Shown here one piece after another: positions 1 through 11,820 of a stretch of 64,000 bases of DNA. A program made the translations under genes and the position numbers. Numbering within the stretch: position 1 is the stretch's first letter; every line of letters starts with the position of its first letter. Origin of the DNA: Bog-532 sp963824545 (GTDB lineage: Bacteria; Actinomycetota; Actinomycetes; Streptosporangiales; Streptosporangiaceae); assembly GCA_963824545.1 (NCBI GenBank), contig CAWGPP010000026.1, positions 1-64,000 on the forward strand, written 5' to 3'. The notes beneath the pieces are model-generated. The model saw only the letters and a list, made by a program, of their open reading frames with translations. It made no database searches and was not told where the DNA came from.

Positions 1-846
1 GAACGCATCCTCGGTGCCGCCGATAGCGGGACGCTGACCTCCCGCTTCGCGATCGCTCGCGATCTGCGCAGGCTCGGCCGCTACGAAGAAGCCCTGGACG
101 AGATCCGCGCCGTCAGCAACATCTTTGCCCAGAAGGACGAACCGTGGAACCAGCGGCGGCTGATGGCCGCCGTTGACCTGACCACCTCGCTCCGGCGGGT
201 CGGTTACTACGCCGACAGCGCCGAGCTGGGGGAGGAATTGCTGGACCGTTACATTCGGGTGTTCGGCGCAAGTCACCGTGAGACCCTGTGGGCGGCCACG
301 AACATCATGAACGGCCGCCGGGTCGGCAACAATCTCTCCGGCGCCAGGGATCTCGGTGAGAGGACCGTAGCTGGCTGGAAGAAAGCGGTCGGTCCCGGCC
401 ATCCCAATACCGTCGCGGCACAGGCTAATCTGGCGATCGTCTACCGGGAGCTGGGAAATCTCACCGGGGCCCGCGACGAGGACCAGCATGTCTTCGACAC
501 GTTCAGGCAGATCTTCGGTGAGTCTCATCCGAGCACGGTCATCGGCATGACCAACCTGGCGAGCGACCTGGCCCTGCTCGGCGAAGTGCGCCGCGCACGG
601 GAGATGGGCGAACGCGCCCTGGAACTGAGCCGGGAGATCCGGGGGCCGAACCATCACGCCACGCTCGCGGTCGCCTCCAACCTGTCCCTCGACCGCCGGG
701 CGGATAACGACGCGGAGTCCGCGGACGCGTTGTTCAGCGACACCATGGAGCGTCTGACCGCCGCGCTCGGCCGGGAGCATCCCGAGACGCGCCGGGCCGC
801 GCAACGCGGCCGGATGAACCTCGACATCGAGCCGATGCACACCTAG
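1..846 (+). CDS. TPR protein, FxsT-like (5' end outside window)
   Basis: The frame is open from base 1, so the gene starts upstream; the ATG at 163 is internal. The visible 281 residues are kinesin-light-chain-type tetratricopeptide repeats. The recurring pattern is G-x2-H-P-x-T followed by N-L-A and G-x-L-x2-A-R, for example near bases 400-480 and 525-610. The C-terminus (H-P-E-T-R then DIEP) matches my memory of the tetratricopeptide proteins of FxSxx-COOH peptide-modification systems (FxsT). TPRs bind proteins or peptides, so a scaffold or sensor role is inferred. The gene converges with the HExxH peptide-modification gene, 8 bp away, which supports the assignment. The family match is from memory and the N-terminal domains cannot be seen. 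Confidence 0.75.
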   Translation, partial: ERILGAADSGTLTSRFAIARDLRRLGRYEEALDEIRAVSNIFAQKDEPWNQRRLMAAVDLTTSLRRVGYYADSAELGEELLDRYIRVFGASHRETLWAATNIMNGRRVGNNLSGARDLGERTVAGWKKAVGPGHPNTVAAQANLAIVYRELGNLTGARDEDQHVFDTFRQIFGESHPSTVIGMTNLASDLALLGEVRRAREMGERALELSREIRGPNHHATLAVASNLSLDRRADNDAESADALFSDTMERLTAALGREHPETRRAAQRGRMNLDIEPMHT

Positions 847-854
847 GGGCCGCT

Positions 855-2753
855 TTACCGGCGCGCGCCGCCGTCACCAGGACCGGTGCCGAGCCAGGCG
901 ATCAGCGGCCGGATGGGCGGCGCCTGCCCGGTCAGCTCGCATATCCGGTCGTAGACGGCCACGACCAGCTCCGGCTCCGGGCTGGCCGTGTCCTCATCGC
1001 CGGTGAGGGCACGGTCCGCCAGGAGCAGGCCGACCCACGCGGCCCGGTCGCGGCCGGAAACGACACGTCGCTCGTACTCTTCGGCGGCCCGCGCGTAGTC
1101 GCCCCGCAGCAGGGCAACGTCCGCCGCATCCGCCTGACCGTGCCGGATCGCCTGGCCCAGCCCGGCCGGATCGCGGTAACGCATCTCCAGCAAGGCGGAC
1201 AGGCCGGGCCCGGCCGGAAAATGGCCAGGTACAACGTCCGCGGCTAGCTCCGGGGGAGGCCCGGCCCGTGCCTCGCCGGCCACATAGTCGCGGGACGGCG
1301 CGTCCACGGCGGCGGCGGCCGGGCGCACGTGCGCCAGCCGCCAGCGGATCTGGTGCTCCGCGGCGATTTCTGCCGCGACGCCTCTGGCCGTGGGCGGGAC
1401 CGGCGGATGCCGCCGTGTGGCCGGCGCCGCCAGCATCCCGTCGGCCAGGGCACGCCCGGCCGCGGTCAGCACGTTCGAGCGGATCAGTGTGCGGGTGGCT
1501 TCCTGGGAGGCCGACTGCGCGCGGGCGAACTCGACCTCGCTCCGCCACGGATCCACGAGCCCCGGCTGTATCCGGCGCATCCGCCCCCAGAACCCGGCCA
1601 CTCCGAAGTGCGCGTAGCTGCCCTGAAGGAGCGCGGCGGCGGGGCGCGGATCATCTCGCCACGGAGCGTAGTAGAGGTGGCCGTCCCCGTCGCGGACCAG
1701 CGGGGTGACGTCTTCCGCTCCGGCGAGAACAAGATGGTGAAATTCGTGATCGAGCGCTTCGGCCATGGTGGCCGTATCGGGCGCCAGGCTCAGGGCGATG
1801 GCGCCCCAGGCCCAGCCGGAGGTGGCGCTGATCAGCCGGCCCGGCATCGGCTGCTGCAGCGGGATGAGTGTTCTGACCATAGCCGCGATCCCCGCCGCCA
1901 CCGGGCGGTCGTAGCGGACGAGGAGCCGCCAGGCCGCCTGGACTTGTGACCGCCAGGCGGACAGCAGCGCCTGACCGTGCGGCGGCGCTCCCAGGCTGAG
2001 CTGCCCCAGGAAGGAGTCCGAGGTTTCGACGATGGCCTGCAGCCGGAGACCGTCTGCTTCCTCCATGAGCCAGTTGACTGGGCGCCACGCGGAGTCCGGT
2101 ACCCGGGCCCGCGCCAATGGCCGGCTGGGCAGCCGTACCGTCCGGCGTGCGGATCTGACCGCGGCACCGCGGCGGTCCTGCGTGACCACGGCCCATCGGC
2201 AGTCGTCGCGCCGGCTGAGCCGGGCGGCACCCACGGAGGGGAAGCTGACCAGGCCACGATGCATCGGCAGGACCAGCTCGAACGGATATCCGGTCCGGAG
2301 CGCCGACACGGCGGCGAACGTGGCCAGCTGGCCGAGGTCGTGGCAGGTGGGCGGCCGTAGCCCGGGCCGTCCGCCGGCGCCGCTACGCAGCCGCGCCAGG
2401 CAGTCGGCGGCCCACAACCCGACGTGCGGCAGCATCAGCACCTCCGTCACCACCTCCGGTGCCCGTTCCTGGACCGCACCGAGAACGACGGCGGCTTTCC
2501 GCAGCAGTTCGGCGCCACCGCCGGCTCCCGCGCGCCGGACACTCCGTCGCAGCGCCTCGATCAGGAGCGTGCTTTTGCTGAGCTCCGCGGCGCGCAGTTT
2601 GCTGATTGCTTCTGAAGGAAATGTGTCCGAGGTGAGAGCGGCCAGATCTGCGCCGCTGAGCCGGTGTGTACCCGGGACCGCACCAAGCTGGCTACGTTCG
2701 GGTTTCGCTGTCGTCTCCCTTGGCCACGTCGCCCTGGTTCCAGAGGCGGTCAC
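855..2753 (-). CDS. aKG-HExxH-type peptide beta-hydroxylase family protein
   Basis: About 632 aa. The diagnostic feature is H-E-F-H-H at residues 336-340 from the chosen start, the HExxH metal site of a family annotated as HEXXH putative peptide-modification proteins and later as alpha-ketoglutarate-dependent peptide beta-hydroxylases. The N-terminal part (from about residue 30, HRLSGADLAAL) looks like the usual start of this family. The GTG at 2753 was chosen because AGGA lies 5 bases upstream; an in-frame start at 2798 is also open. The gene overlaps the 3' end of the FxsA-like peptide gene by about 60 bp, implying co-expression. The likely role is post-translational oxidation of the adjacent peptide. 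The family call is good; substrate and reaction are inferred. No radical-SAM partner is present in the window. Confidence 0.78.
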   Translation of the reverse strand: MTASGTRATWPRETTAKPERSQLGAVPGTHRLSGADLAALTSDTFPSEAISKLRAAELSKSTLLIEALRRSVRRAGAGGGAELLRKAAVVLGAVQERAPEVVTEVLMLPHVGLWAADCLARLRSGAGGRPGLRPPTCHDLGQLATFAAVSALRTGYPFELVLPMHRGLVSFPSVGAARLSRRDDCRWAVVTQDRRGAAVRSARRTVRLPSRPLARARVPDSAWRPVNWLMEEADGLRLQAIVETSDSFLGQLSLGAPPHGQALLSAWRSQVQAAWRLLVRYDRPVAAGIAAMVRTLIPLQQPMPGRLISATSGWAWGAIALSLAPDTATMAEALDHEFHHLVLAGAEDVTPLVRDGDGHLYYAPWRDDPRPAAALLQGSYAHFGVAGFWGRMRRIQPGLVDPWRSEVEFARAQSASQEATRTLIRSNVLTAAGRALADGMLAAPATRRHPPVPPTARGVAAEIAAEHQIRWRLAHVRPAAAAVDAPSRDYVAGEARAGPPPELAADVVPGHFPAGPGLSALLEMRYRDPAGLGQAIRHGQADAADVALLRGDYARAAEEYERRVVSGRDRAAWVGLLLADRALTGDEDTASPEPELVVAVYDRICELTGQAPPIRPLIAWLGTGPGDGGARR

Positions 2754-2952
2754 CGATTCCTGCGCACGCCGGGAGCAAGCGCTCAAGCGTCGCATCAAGG
2801 AGTGAATCGTCGAGCTCCGCGAGCTTCCTGAGCGGCATCCGCGTCACGTCTGAAAGTCCCAATGCGGGCTCATCCCTCAACTCGTTCTCATCGCTGGCCG
2901 CGGCGCGCCGGATGTTTTGCCTGATCCGCTCAGTAGTCGGCGCGCCACTCAT
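2692..2952 (-). CDS. FxsA-like RiPP precursor peptide, lacking the FxSxx terminus
   Basis: An 86-aa peptide. The middle segment, LGLSDVTRMPLRKLAELDDS then LLDATLERLLP, follows the leader pattern of FxSxx-COOH precursors (leucine-rich, V-x2-M/L-P-L, D-D-S-x-L, L-x-R-x-L). It should end in F-x-S-x-x but instead has an acidic tail with WNQGDV and DDSETRT. The ATG at 2952 is preferred; a GTG at 2961 is also in frame. The 3' end overlaps the HExxH enzyme gene. I infer a precursor whose Asp-rich tail is the substrate of that enzyme. It could instead be a degenerate FxsA whose C-terminus was replaced. Confidence 0.6.
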   Translation of the reverse strand: MSGAPTTERIRQNIRRAAASDENELRDEPALGLSDVTRMPLRKLAELDDSLLDATLERLLPACAGIGDRLWNQGDVAKGDDSETRT

Positions 2953-3149
2953 AACTATCACTATGGGACATATTCGTAGCGGAGGCTAGTAACGGCGCTG
3001 TTACCTGGACCGTCCCGGACGTGCCATGGTCACGTCCCGATCACCGTCCGTTGCATCGCTGGCGGCCCGTTTGCCGATCCCGGGAGCTTGGCGCGCCGTC
3101 ACCCGGTAATGGGCGTGCCGAGAAGCCAGAAGGGGTAAAAGGAAGCGTG

Positions 3150-6047
3150 ATGGACGCGGAGAGACAGCGGATTGAGGGTTTCGGTCAGCTCGAGAATGGG
3201 CTGCATCAGGCCAGTGACTGGTACCTGTGGGGCCCGTACGTCACAGAGCGCCAGTGGGGAACGGTCCGCGAAGACTACAGCCAGGACGGCTCGGCGTGGG
3301 ATTACTTCCCGCACGACCACGCCCGATCCCGGGCGTACCGGTGGGGTGAGGACGGCCTGGCCGGCTTCTGCGACATCGAGCAGCGGCTGTGCGTGGGCCT
3401 GGCCCTGTGGAACGGGCGCGACCCCATCCTTAAGGAGCGGCTGTTCGGGCTGACCGGACCGCAGGGCAACCACGGCGAGGACGCCAAGGAGTACTGGTGG
3501 TACCTCGACGCGATACCCAGTCACGCCTGGAACCGCTGGCGCTATCACTACCCTCAGGGGCACTTCCCGTACGACAACCTGGTCACCACGAACGCCGCCC
3601 GCACCCGGTTCCAGCCCGAATACGAGTTGCTCGACACCGGCGTATTCGACGGTGACCGGTACTGGATCGTCGAGGTCTCCTACGCCAAGGACGGCCCCGG
3701 CGACGTGCTGATGAACGTGTCGGTGAAGAACGCCGGCCCGGTGGCCGAGACCCTGCATGTCCTGCCGACCGCGTGGTTCCGCAACACCTGGTCGTGGGAC
3801 GCCGGCGAGCCCAAGCCGGTGCTGGAGGCAACCGGCGACGCGGCGGTCCGGGTGGCGCATCCCTTCCTCGGCGATCTGCAGCTGACCGCCGGCGACGGCC
3901 CGGACGGCAGCAGTCCCGCCGTACTTTTTTGCGAAAACGAAACGAACCTGGCGCGGCTGTACCACGCCGCCCCGACGACGCCGTACCCGAAGGACGGCAT
4001 CAACGACCACGTCATCTCCGGCGCACCCACGGTCAACCCGGACCGCCAGGGCACCAAATGCTCCTTCTGGTACCAGCTGACCCTCGAGCCAGGAGCCACC
4101 GCCGAGCTGCGGCTGTGCCTGCGCCCCCCGGCGGGGCAACCCAGCGGCGACGGGCCGTTCGGAAGCCAGTTCGTTAAGATTCTTGATCGGCGACGGGCCG
4201 AAGCGGACGAGTTCTACGCCGGCCTGACACCGGCCGGTACCAGCGCGGACGAGGCCATGGTGATGCGGCAGGCCTTCGCGGGCCTGCTATGGAGCAAGCA
4301 GTTCTACTACTTCGACGTGACCCGATGGCTGGACGGCGATCCCACCCAGCCGCCCCCGCCGCCCGGGCGGCGGCTGGGCCGCAACACCCGGTGGGCCAAC
4401 TTCGACGCCTTCGACATCATGTCGATGCCGGACAAGTGGGAGTACCCCTGGTTCGCCGCCTGGGACCTGGGCTTTCACTGTGTGGCGCTCGCGCACCTGG
4501 ATCCGGCCTTCGCCAAGTACCAGCTCGTCCTGCTGTGCCGGGAATGGTTCCAGAACCCGAGCGGGGCGCTCCCGGCCTACGAATGGGACTTCGGCGACGT
4601 CAACCCGCCGGTCCAGGCGTGGGCCGCGCTCCAGGTCTTCGCGATCGATCAGGGCCGCGACGTGGACTTCCTCAGCCGGATATTCGACAAGCTGCTGATC
4701 AACTTCACCTGGTGGGTCAACCGGGAGGACGCGAGCGGAAGCAACGTGTTCGAGGGCGGATTCCTCGGCCTGGACAACATCGGCCCGATCGACCGTTCGC
4801 ACCTGCCGGCCGGCGGCACCCTGGAGCAGTCCGACGCCACGGGCTGGATGGCCTTCTACGCGATCAGCATGGCCACGATGGCGACCATGCTGTACCGGTC
4901 CGGCCGCCGCCCCGCCCATGACATCACGCTCAAGTTCCTGGAGCATTTCGCGGACATCGCCGACGCGATCAACGACCAGGACATGTGGGACGACACCGAC
5001 GGACTCTACTACGACAAGCTGCTCACCGCGGACGGCACCGCCATCCCGATGAAGGTCCGGTCCATGGTCGGCGTCATCCCGGTGCTGGCCGCGGCGATCG
5101 TTGACCAGCGGATGCTCGACGACTCGCTGCGGCTGGGCAAGAAGTTCGCGGACTTCCTGCACCGGGAGGGCATCGACAACGCGGCTAAGCTCACCAGGCA
5201 AGGCATGATGCGCGGGGATGCCGGCGACCGGCGGATGCTGCTCAGCCTCGTCGGCCTCAGCCAGCTGGAAAAGCTCGCGGCGTCCTTGTTCGACGAGAGC
5301 GAGTTCCTGTCCCCGTACGGGCTGCGGGCCCTGTCGGCCTACCACCGCGACCATCCCTACGTGCTGGACGTGGAAGGCCAGACGTCCACGGTCGACTACG
5401 AGCCGGCCGAATCCACCACGGCGATGTTCGGCGGCAACTCCAACTGGCGCGGGCCGCTGTGGTTCCCGCTCAACTTCCTGCTTCTCGATGTGCTGGGCCG
5501 GTACTACCGGTTCTTCGGCGACGACCTGACGCTGGAGTACCCGACCGGGTCCGGGAAACAGCTCACCCTCGACGCCATCGCCACCGACCTCCAGGACCGG
5601 CTCATCTCGATTTTCGTCGTCGGCGCGGACGGTCGGCGGCCCTGCTTCGGCTGGGTCGAGCGGCTGCAGCAGGACCCGGAGTGGAAGGACAACCTGCTGT
5701 TCAACGAGTACTTCCACGGGGACAACGCGGTCGGCCTCGGCGCCTCGCACCAGACCGGGTGGACCGGCGTGATCGCCGACGTGATCCGGCGGCGGCACGG
5801 CGCGGTGCCGTCCCTCGACGACGTCATGGCCGACCTCGACCAAGACCCCGGCGCTCCTGCTTCCTCCGGTCCTTCTTCCCCTTCCGGCCCGGGCTCTTCC
5901 TCCGGCCCGGGCTCTTCCTCCGGCCCCGGCTCTCCTGATCCCGGGGCCGTAGGCACCGCCCCCGCTTCACCGCCTGCCCCCGTTTCTTTCTTTTCTCCCT
6001 CCAGCCCCACCACACCCTCTGGCCCTGGCCCCAACATGCCCCTCTGA
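3150..6047 (+). CDS. MGH1-like / GH63-type glycoside hydrolase (glucosidase)
   Basis: A 965-aa soluble enzyme of the MGH1/GH63-like (alpha/alpha)6-barrel group. Family-like stretches are EYWWYLDAIPSHAW near residue 115, a catalytic-domain segment around SMPDKWEYPWFAAWDL near residue 425, and GGNSNWRGPLWFPLNFLL near residue 755. Members cleave glucose or glucosyl units from small alpha-glucosides; the true substrate is unknown. The ATG at 3150 is preferred over earlier in-frame starts because GGAAG sits just upstream. The last ~60 residues are a Ser/Pro/Gly tail with an 18-bp tandem repeat, unlike the rest of the protein. GlgX starts 22 bp downstream behind a strong ribosome site, so the two probably act together in glycogen or trehalose-type glucan metabolism. 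Confidence 0.85.
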   Translation: MDAERQRIEGFGQLENGLHQASDWYLWGPYVTERQWGTVREDYSQDGSAWDYFPHDHARSRAYRWGEDGLAGFCDIEQRLCVGLALWNGRDPILKERLFGLTGPQGNHGEDAKEYWWYLDAIPSHAWNRWRYHYPQGHFPYDNLVTTNAARTRFQPEYELLDTGVFDGDRYWIVEVSYAKDGPGDVLMNVSVKNAGPVAETLHVLPTAWFRNTWSWDAGEPKPVLEATGDAAVRVAHPFLGDLQLTAGDGPDGSSPAVLFCENETNLARLYHAAPTTPYPKDGINDHVISGAPTVNPDRQGTKCSFWYQLTLEPGATAELRLCLRPPAGQPSGDGPFGSQFVKILDRRRAEADEFYAGLTPAGTSADEAMVMRQAFAGLLWSKQFYYFDVTRWLDGDPTQPPPPPGRRLGRNTRWANFDAFDIMSMPDKWEYPWFAAWDLGFHCVALAHLDPAFAKYQLVLLCREWFQNPSGALPAYEWDFGDVNPPVQAWAALQVFAIDQGRDVDFLSRIFDKLLINFTWWVNREDASGSNVFEGGFLGLDNIGPIDRSHLPAGGTLEQSDATGWMAFYAISMATMATMLYRSGRRPAHDITLKFLEHFADIADAINDQDMWDDTDGLYYDKLLTADGTAIPMKVRSMVGVIPVLAAAIVDQRMLDDSLRLGKKFADFLHREGIDNAAKLTRQGMMRGDAGDRRMLLSLVGLSQLEKLAASLFDESEFLSPYGLRALSAYHRDHPYVLDVEGQTSTVDYEPAESTTAMFGGNSNWRGPLWFPLNFLLLDVLGRYYRFFGDDLTLEYPTGSGKQLTLDAIATDLQDRLISIFVVGADGRRPCFGWVERLQQDPEWKDNLLFNEYFHGDNAVGLGASHQTGWTGVIADVIRRRHGAVPSLDDVMADLDQDPGAPASSGPSSPSGPGSSSGPGSSSGPGSPDPGAVGTAPASPPAPVSFFSPSSPTTPSGPGPNMPL
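5884..5937 (+). repeat. 18-bp tandem repeat, about 3 copies
   Basis: Unit CCGGCCCGGGCTCTTCCT, twice exactly and then a diverged third copy. It lies inside the glucosidase gene and encodes its Ser-Gly-Pro tail. Confidence 0.9.
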
Positions 6048-6069
6048 CCTCACATTAGGAGGGCCAGCA

Positions 6070-8250
<2,181 letters not shown>

Positions 8251-8273
8251 TCCCGCCGCCCCGGCTGACCATG

Positions 8274-8289
8274 GCCGATGTGGGCAGCG
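8274..8289 (+). repeat. Single copy of the 16-bp motif shared with 60280
   Basis: GCCGATGTGGGCAGCG, identical to the first 16 bases of each of three tandem units near 60.3 kb. It sits at the break point of the carbonic anhydrase remnant. Confidence 0.8.
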
Positions 8290-8400
8290 TTTTCGGCGTC
8301 GCCGCGGGCAAGACCCAGCATCTGCTCGATGTCGGTTAGCCGGGGATCCGCACAGGTGACGATCGCGATCCGAGGCGCCGGTGGCTGGGTTGGCACTGGT
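8274..8400 (-). pseudogene. Beta-carbonic anhydrase fragment
   Basis: Reading the minus strand gives RIAIVTCADPRLTDIEQMLG followed by GDAE, which is the start of a class beta carbonic anhydrase. The zinc-site motif C-x-D-x-R is intact (C-A-D-P-R). The match stops after about 30 residues, exactly where a 16-bp sequence found again at 60280 begins, and then runs into the 3' end of glgX. The remaining two-thirds of the enzyme is missing. A decayed, truncated gene. Confidence 0.65.
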
Positions 8401-8659
8401 CTCAGGATCACGTTCGGAGCTGGGCTGTCGCGCCCGTGCACGTCCCTGGCCTGCCGCCCAGGAGCGGTCCTGCCAGCTCTCGGCGGTCCGTCGGCGAAGC
8501 CGGACAAGAACCCGCCCTGACCAATCGGCCGGATCATTCCCGGGAAGCGCGTACTGGGCAAAGTCGGCGACAGCGCGCCGATCGCTTATTCTCGCGCCAG
8601 TCAGACCAGCATCCTGATCGATCGAAGCGACGTACATAGCACCTCAAGCGGTGCGCGCG

Positions 8660-8755
8660 CTCCAGCCGGCCGTCACCGCCGGCGGCCCGCAGCGCGTCTA
8701 CGACGCGGTCGCGATCCTCGTGCGATGCCCGCATGTCGGGCATATCATCCGGCAT
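8660..8755 (-). pseudogene. DUF1707 (SHOCT-like) N-terminal fragment
   Basis: About 32 residues beginning MPDDMPDMRASHEDRDRVVD fit the start of actinobacterial DUF1707 proteins (M-R-x-S-x-x-D-R-D-x-V, then L-R-x-A-x-x-D-G-R-L). The homologous continuation is absent in any frame and the reading drifts to a basic, low-quality sequence. A remnant of a membrane-associated small protein gene. Confidence 0.45.
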
Positions 8756-8805
8756 TGGCAGTCAGGGGCGCGGTGCCTGTGCAGGCCCATTTCCCATCCT
8801 CCTTT

Positions 8806-8839
8806 CACTCCGTGCGTGCGGTCTTCCCGCACACGGCTT
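8806..8839 (-). mobile_element. Group II intron remnant (domain V)
   Basis: The 34 bases read on the minus strand as AGCCGTGTGCGG, a GAAG-type loop, then CCGCACGCACGG. This folds as a group II intron domain V: an AGC triad at the base, CCGTG/CACGG lower stem, two-base CG bulge and TGCGG/CCGCA upper stem. The minus-strand frame just before it (about 8840-8920) reads LYRRRGTIRYPG, possibly the decayed end of an intron-encoded protein. No reverse transcriptase is present, so only the 3' end of an intron survives. Confidence 0.6.
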
Positions 8840-9057
8840 ACCGATGATCTTCCCGGTATGGTTACGCTGCCCTGGATAGCGGATCGTGCCACGGCGCCGG
8901 TAGAGCCCGGGCGATGCCCACCGCCACCGCGAATCCGGCCTGCGGCGGGATGGAGTTCCCGGCCAGGGCCAGTTATGGGTCACCAAACCACCTTGTCAGA
9001 TAGCGACTAGCGTTGTCGTTTAAGCATTGCGTTCAGTTCGGCCTGGTCTGAGGTGAC

Positions 9058-9825
9058 TCATCCTTGGGCGATCTTGTGGCGGTAGGTGGCGATGGCGAGG
9101 GCGTACGCGACGATGAGGATCCCGACGCACCAGGCGAGGGCGGTCCAGATGCTCCTGCTGACCGGGTGCTGCGTGAACAGGTCGTGGATCGTGTTGACGA
9201 TGGATGTGACCGGCTGGTTGTTGGCGAAGGCGCGCACCGGGCCGGGCATGGTGCGGGTGGGCACGAACGCTGAGCTGATGAACGGCAGGAAGATGAGCGG
9301 GTAGGAGAACGCGCCCGCGCCTTCGGCGCTCTTGGCGGTCAGTCCGGCGATGACGGCGATCCAGGTCAGTGCCATGGTGAACAAGACGAGGATCCCGGTG
9401 ACCGCAAGCCATGCCAGCGCTCCCGCGCCGGAGCGGAAGCCCAGGAGGAGCGCGACGAGCACGACGATCACGAGCGAGATCATGCTGGAGACGACCGTGG
9501 TCAGCACGTGCGCCCACAGCACGCTCGACCGTGCGATCGGCAGGGACTGGAACCGCTCGAAGATTCCGCTTTGCATATCCGTGAAGAGCCGGAATCCGGT
9601 GTAGGAGATGCCCATCGCGATCGTGATCAGCAGGATCCCGGGCAGCAGGTAGGTCACGTAACGCTCCGGCCCGGTGTGGATCGCGCCGCCGAACACGTAG
9701 ACGAACAGCAGCATGAGGGCGATCGGCATGATCGCGGTCGTGATGATGGTGTCTGGGCTGCGCGTGATATGGCGCATGGTCCGGCCCAGCAAGACAGTGG
9801 TGTCACCGACAAAGTAAGTGGTCAT
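9058..9825 (-). CDS. ABC-2 type transporter permease (DrrB-like)
   Basis: 255 aa with six hydrophobic segments and the ABC-2 permease layout of daunorubicin-type exporters. It has a DrrB-like start (ITRSPDTIITTAIMPIALML) and a conserved region around MGISYTGFRLFTDMQSGIFE near residue 95. It pairs with the ATPase gene that ends 9 bp upstream; the two form a one-ATPase, one-permease exporter for a lipophilic compound or lipid, substrate unknown. The stop at 9058 is followed by the decayed 8.3-9 kb stretch, with no obvious terminator seen. Confidence 0.9.
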   Translation of the reverse strand: MTTYFVGDTTVLLGRTMRHITRSPDTIITTAIMPIALMLLFVYVFGGAIHTGPERYVTYLLPGILLITIAMGISYTGFRLFTDMQSGIFERFQSLPIARSSVLWAHVLTTVVSSMISLVIVVLVALLLGFRSGAGALAWLAVTGILVLFTMALTWIAVIAGLTAKSAEGAGAFSYPLIFLPFISSAFVPTRTMPGPVRAFANNQPVTSIVNTIHDLFTQHPVSRSIWTALAWCVGILIVAYALAIATYRHKIAQG

Positions 9826-9834
9826 CGTTGTTCC

Positions 9835-10641
<807 letters not shown>

Positions 10642-10741
10642 CGGGATATCCCTTCGTTCCGTCGTCTTCTCTGTCGGCGCGCTCGATGGCGCTGGTGAGG
10701 CGTTCCCGCTCCCGGCCGTTCCAGTAACCCTCCGGGTGGTT

Positions 10742-11070
10742 TCATGGGCCCTCCGGGTAGTCCCGGAGAAAGCGCCTCGGTGACCTCCACGGGGTCCTCC
10801 GGCACCGGCAGCACGGTGTTGCGGAAGTCGTCGGCGGGGTGCTCCAGGGAGGTGAGCTGGGCGGTCTCGCGGCGGAAGGACAGGGCGAGCGTCCAGTCGG
10901 CGAGCACTCGTGCCTTGTGGCCGAGGGTCGGTACCCAGAACAGGTGGTAGACGCGGTGCGCCAGGCGGCTGGCGTGGTCAATGCTGGCGATCTTTCCGTC
11001 AGCACCCGGGTGTGCCGCAGCACCCGCGGCAGCGGCGCGATCACGTGCCGCGGCTCATCCCTATGACTCA
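10742..11070 (-). pseudogene. NDH-2-like FAD oxidoreductase, internally deleted
   Basis: Two pieces of a type II NADH dehydrogenase-like protein are joined. Around 11060-10995 the minus strand reads DEPRHVIAPLPRVLRHTRVL, an N-terminal stretch of this family. Immediately after, in another frame, come RVYHLFWVPTLGHKARVLAD and LALSFRRE, the C-terminal membrane-binding part (10985-10850). About 300 residues, including the nucleotide-binding folds, are missing. An internal deletion with frameshift; not functional. Confidence 0.55.
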
Positions 11071-11088
11071 TGTGCCCGACGGGTCCGC

Positions 11089-11820
11089 TCAGCGCGCGGG
11101 ATGTTCCGCGCTGCGGCGTCGCGGGAAGGCGCGCTGGTACCTCAGGGCGGCGAGGCCGAACATCAGGCCGCCGGCGGCGAAGAGCACATCGGTCGCCGTG
11201 CTGGCGAACGACAGCCAGGCCGACGGGTGCGCGGTGCCCATCACCTGTGCGGTCGTCATCCCGGTGAGCCCGCGGGAGAACCCGATCGCGCGCGCCACGT
11301 CGTCGGCGGCACCCGCGATCCCGCGCGCGCCGAGCAGCGCGCACCCGGTCCAGGCCGCCCACAGCAGCATCCACCGGGGGACCCGGCGCCCCCAGGGCTG
11401 GGCGAGCGCCGGCGGCAGCGCGATCCCGACGGCCCATATCACGACCATGATCGCATCGAACCCCCACATGAGCATCCGTGCGGCACCAGACCAGTGGTGA
11501 TGCGGGAATGGGAGACCGGTGACGGCCCAGACGACGTGCCAGGCGAGGAAGGCCAGCACCCAGCCGAACGCCGCGTAGGCCGCCCGCCGGCTGACGCCGG
11601 CGTCGTCCTTCGCGTGCCCGGCGAGGCGCCCGGCCGGTGTCCCGCCCCTGCGCGGCCGGGGAGCGGGTGGCGCGGGCGGGACAGCCGGCTGATGGCTGCC
11701 GGTGAACTCGGTGAGCTGGCTGGCGGCGTGGGGCTGGCGTACTGCACGGTCAGCGAGTTCAGCGCGGACTTGGACGGCGACCTGCCCGGAGCCGGTGATG
11801 CCGGCGTTGTTGATCAGCAC
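11089..11820 (-). CDS. DUF3995-like membrane protein in a hybrid frame
   Basis: The C-terminal ~175 residues form four membrane segments (AAYAAFGWVLAFLAWHVVWA, MWGFDAIMVVIWAVGIALPP, a third near WMLLWAAWTGCALL and a fourth near FAAGGLMFGLAAL) and resemble DUF3995 proteins. The first ~40 residues (MLINNAGITGSGQ) belong to a short-chain dehydrogenase upstream, so the only normal start codon lies in foreign sequence; no ATG/GTG precedes the membrane part (about 11620). The gene may have lost its own start or be translated from the SDR remnant. Function unknown. Confidence 0.45.
   Translation of the reverse strand: MLINNAGITGSGQVAVQVRAELADRAVRQPHAASQLTEFTGSHQPAVPPAPPAPRPRRGGTPAGRLAGHAKDDAGVSRRAAYAAFGWVLAFLAWHVVWAVTGLPFPHHHWSGAARMLMWGFDAIMVVIWAVGIALPPALAQPWGRRVPRWMLLWAAWTGCALLGARGIAGAADDVARAIGFSRGLTGMTTAQVMGTAHPSAWLSFASTATDVLFAAGGLMFGLAALRYQRAFPRRRSAEHPAR

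Noticed and set aside
8251..9057. Small plus-strand open frames in this stretch
   Set aside because: None has a ribosome site or family match; the stretch is better explained by minus-strand gene remnants and intron sequence.
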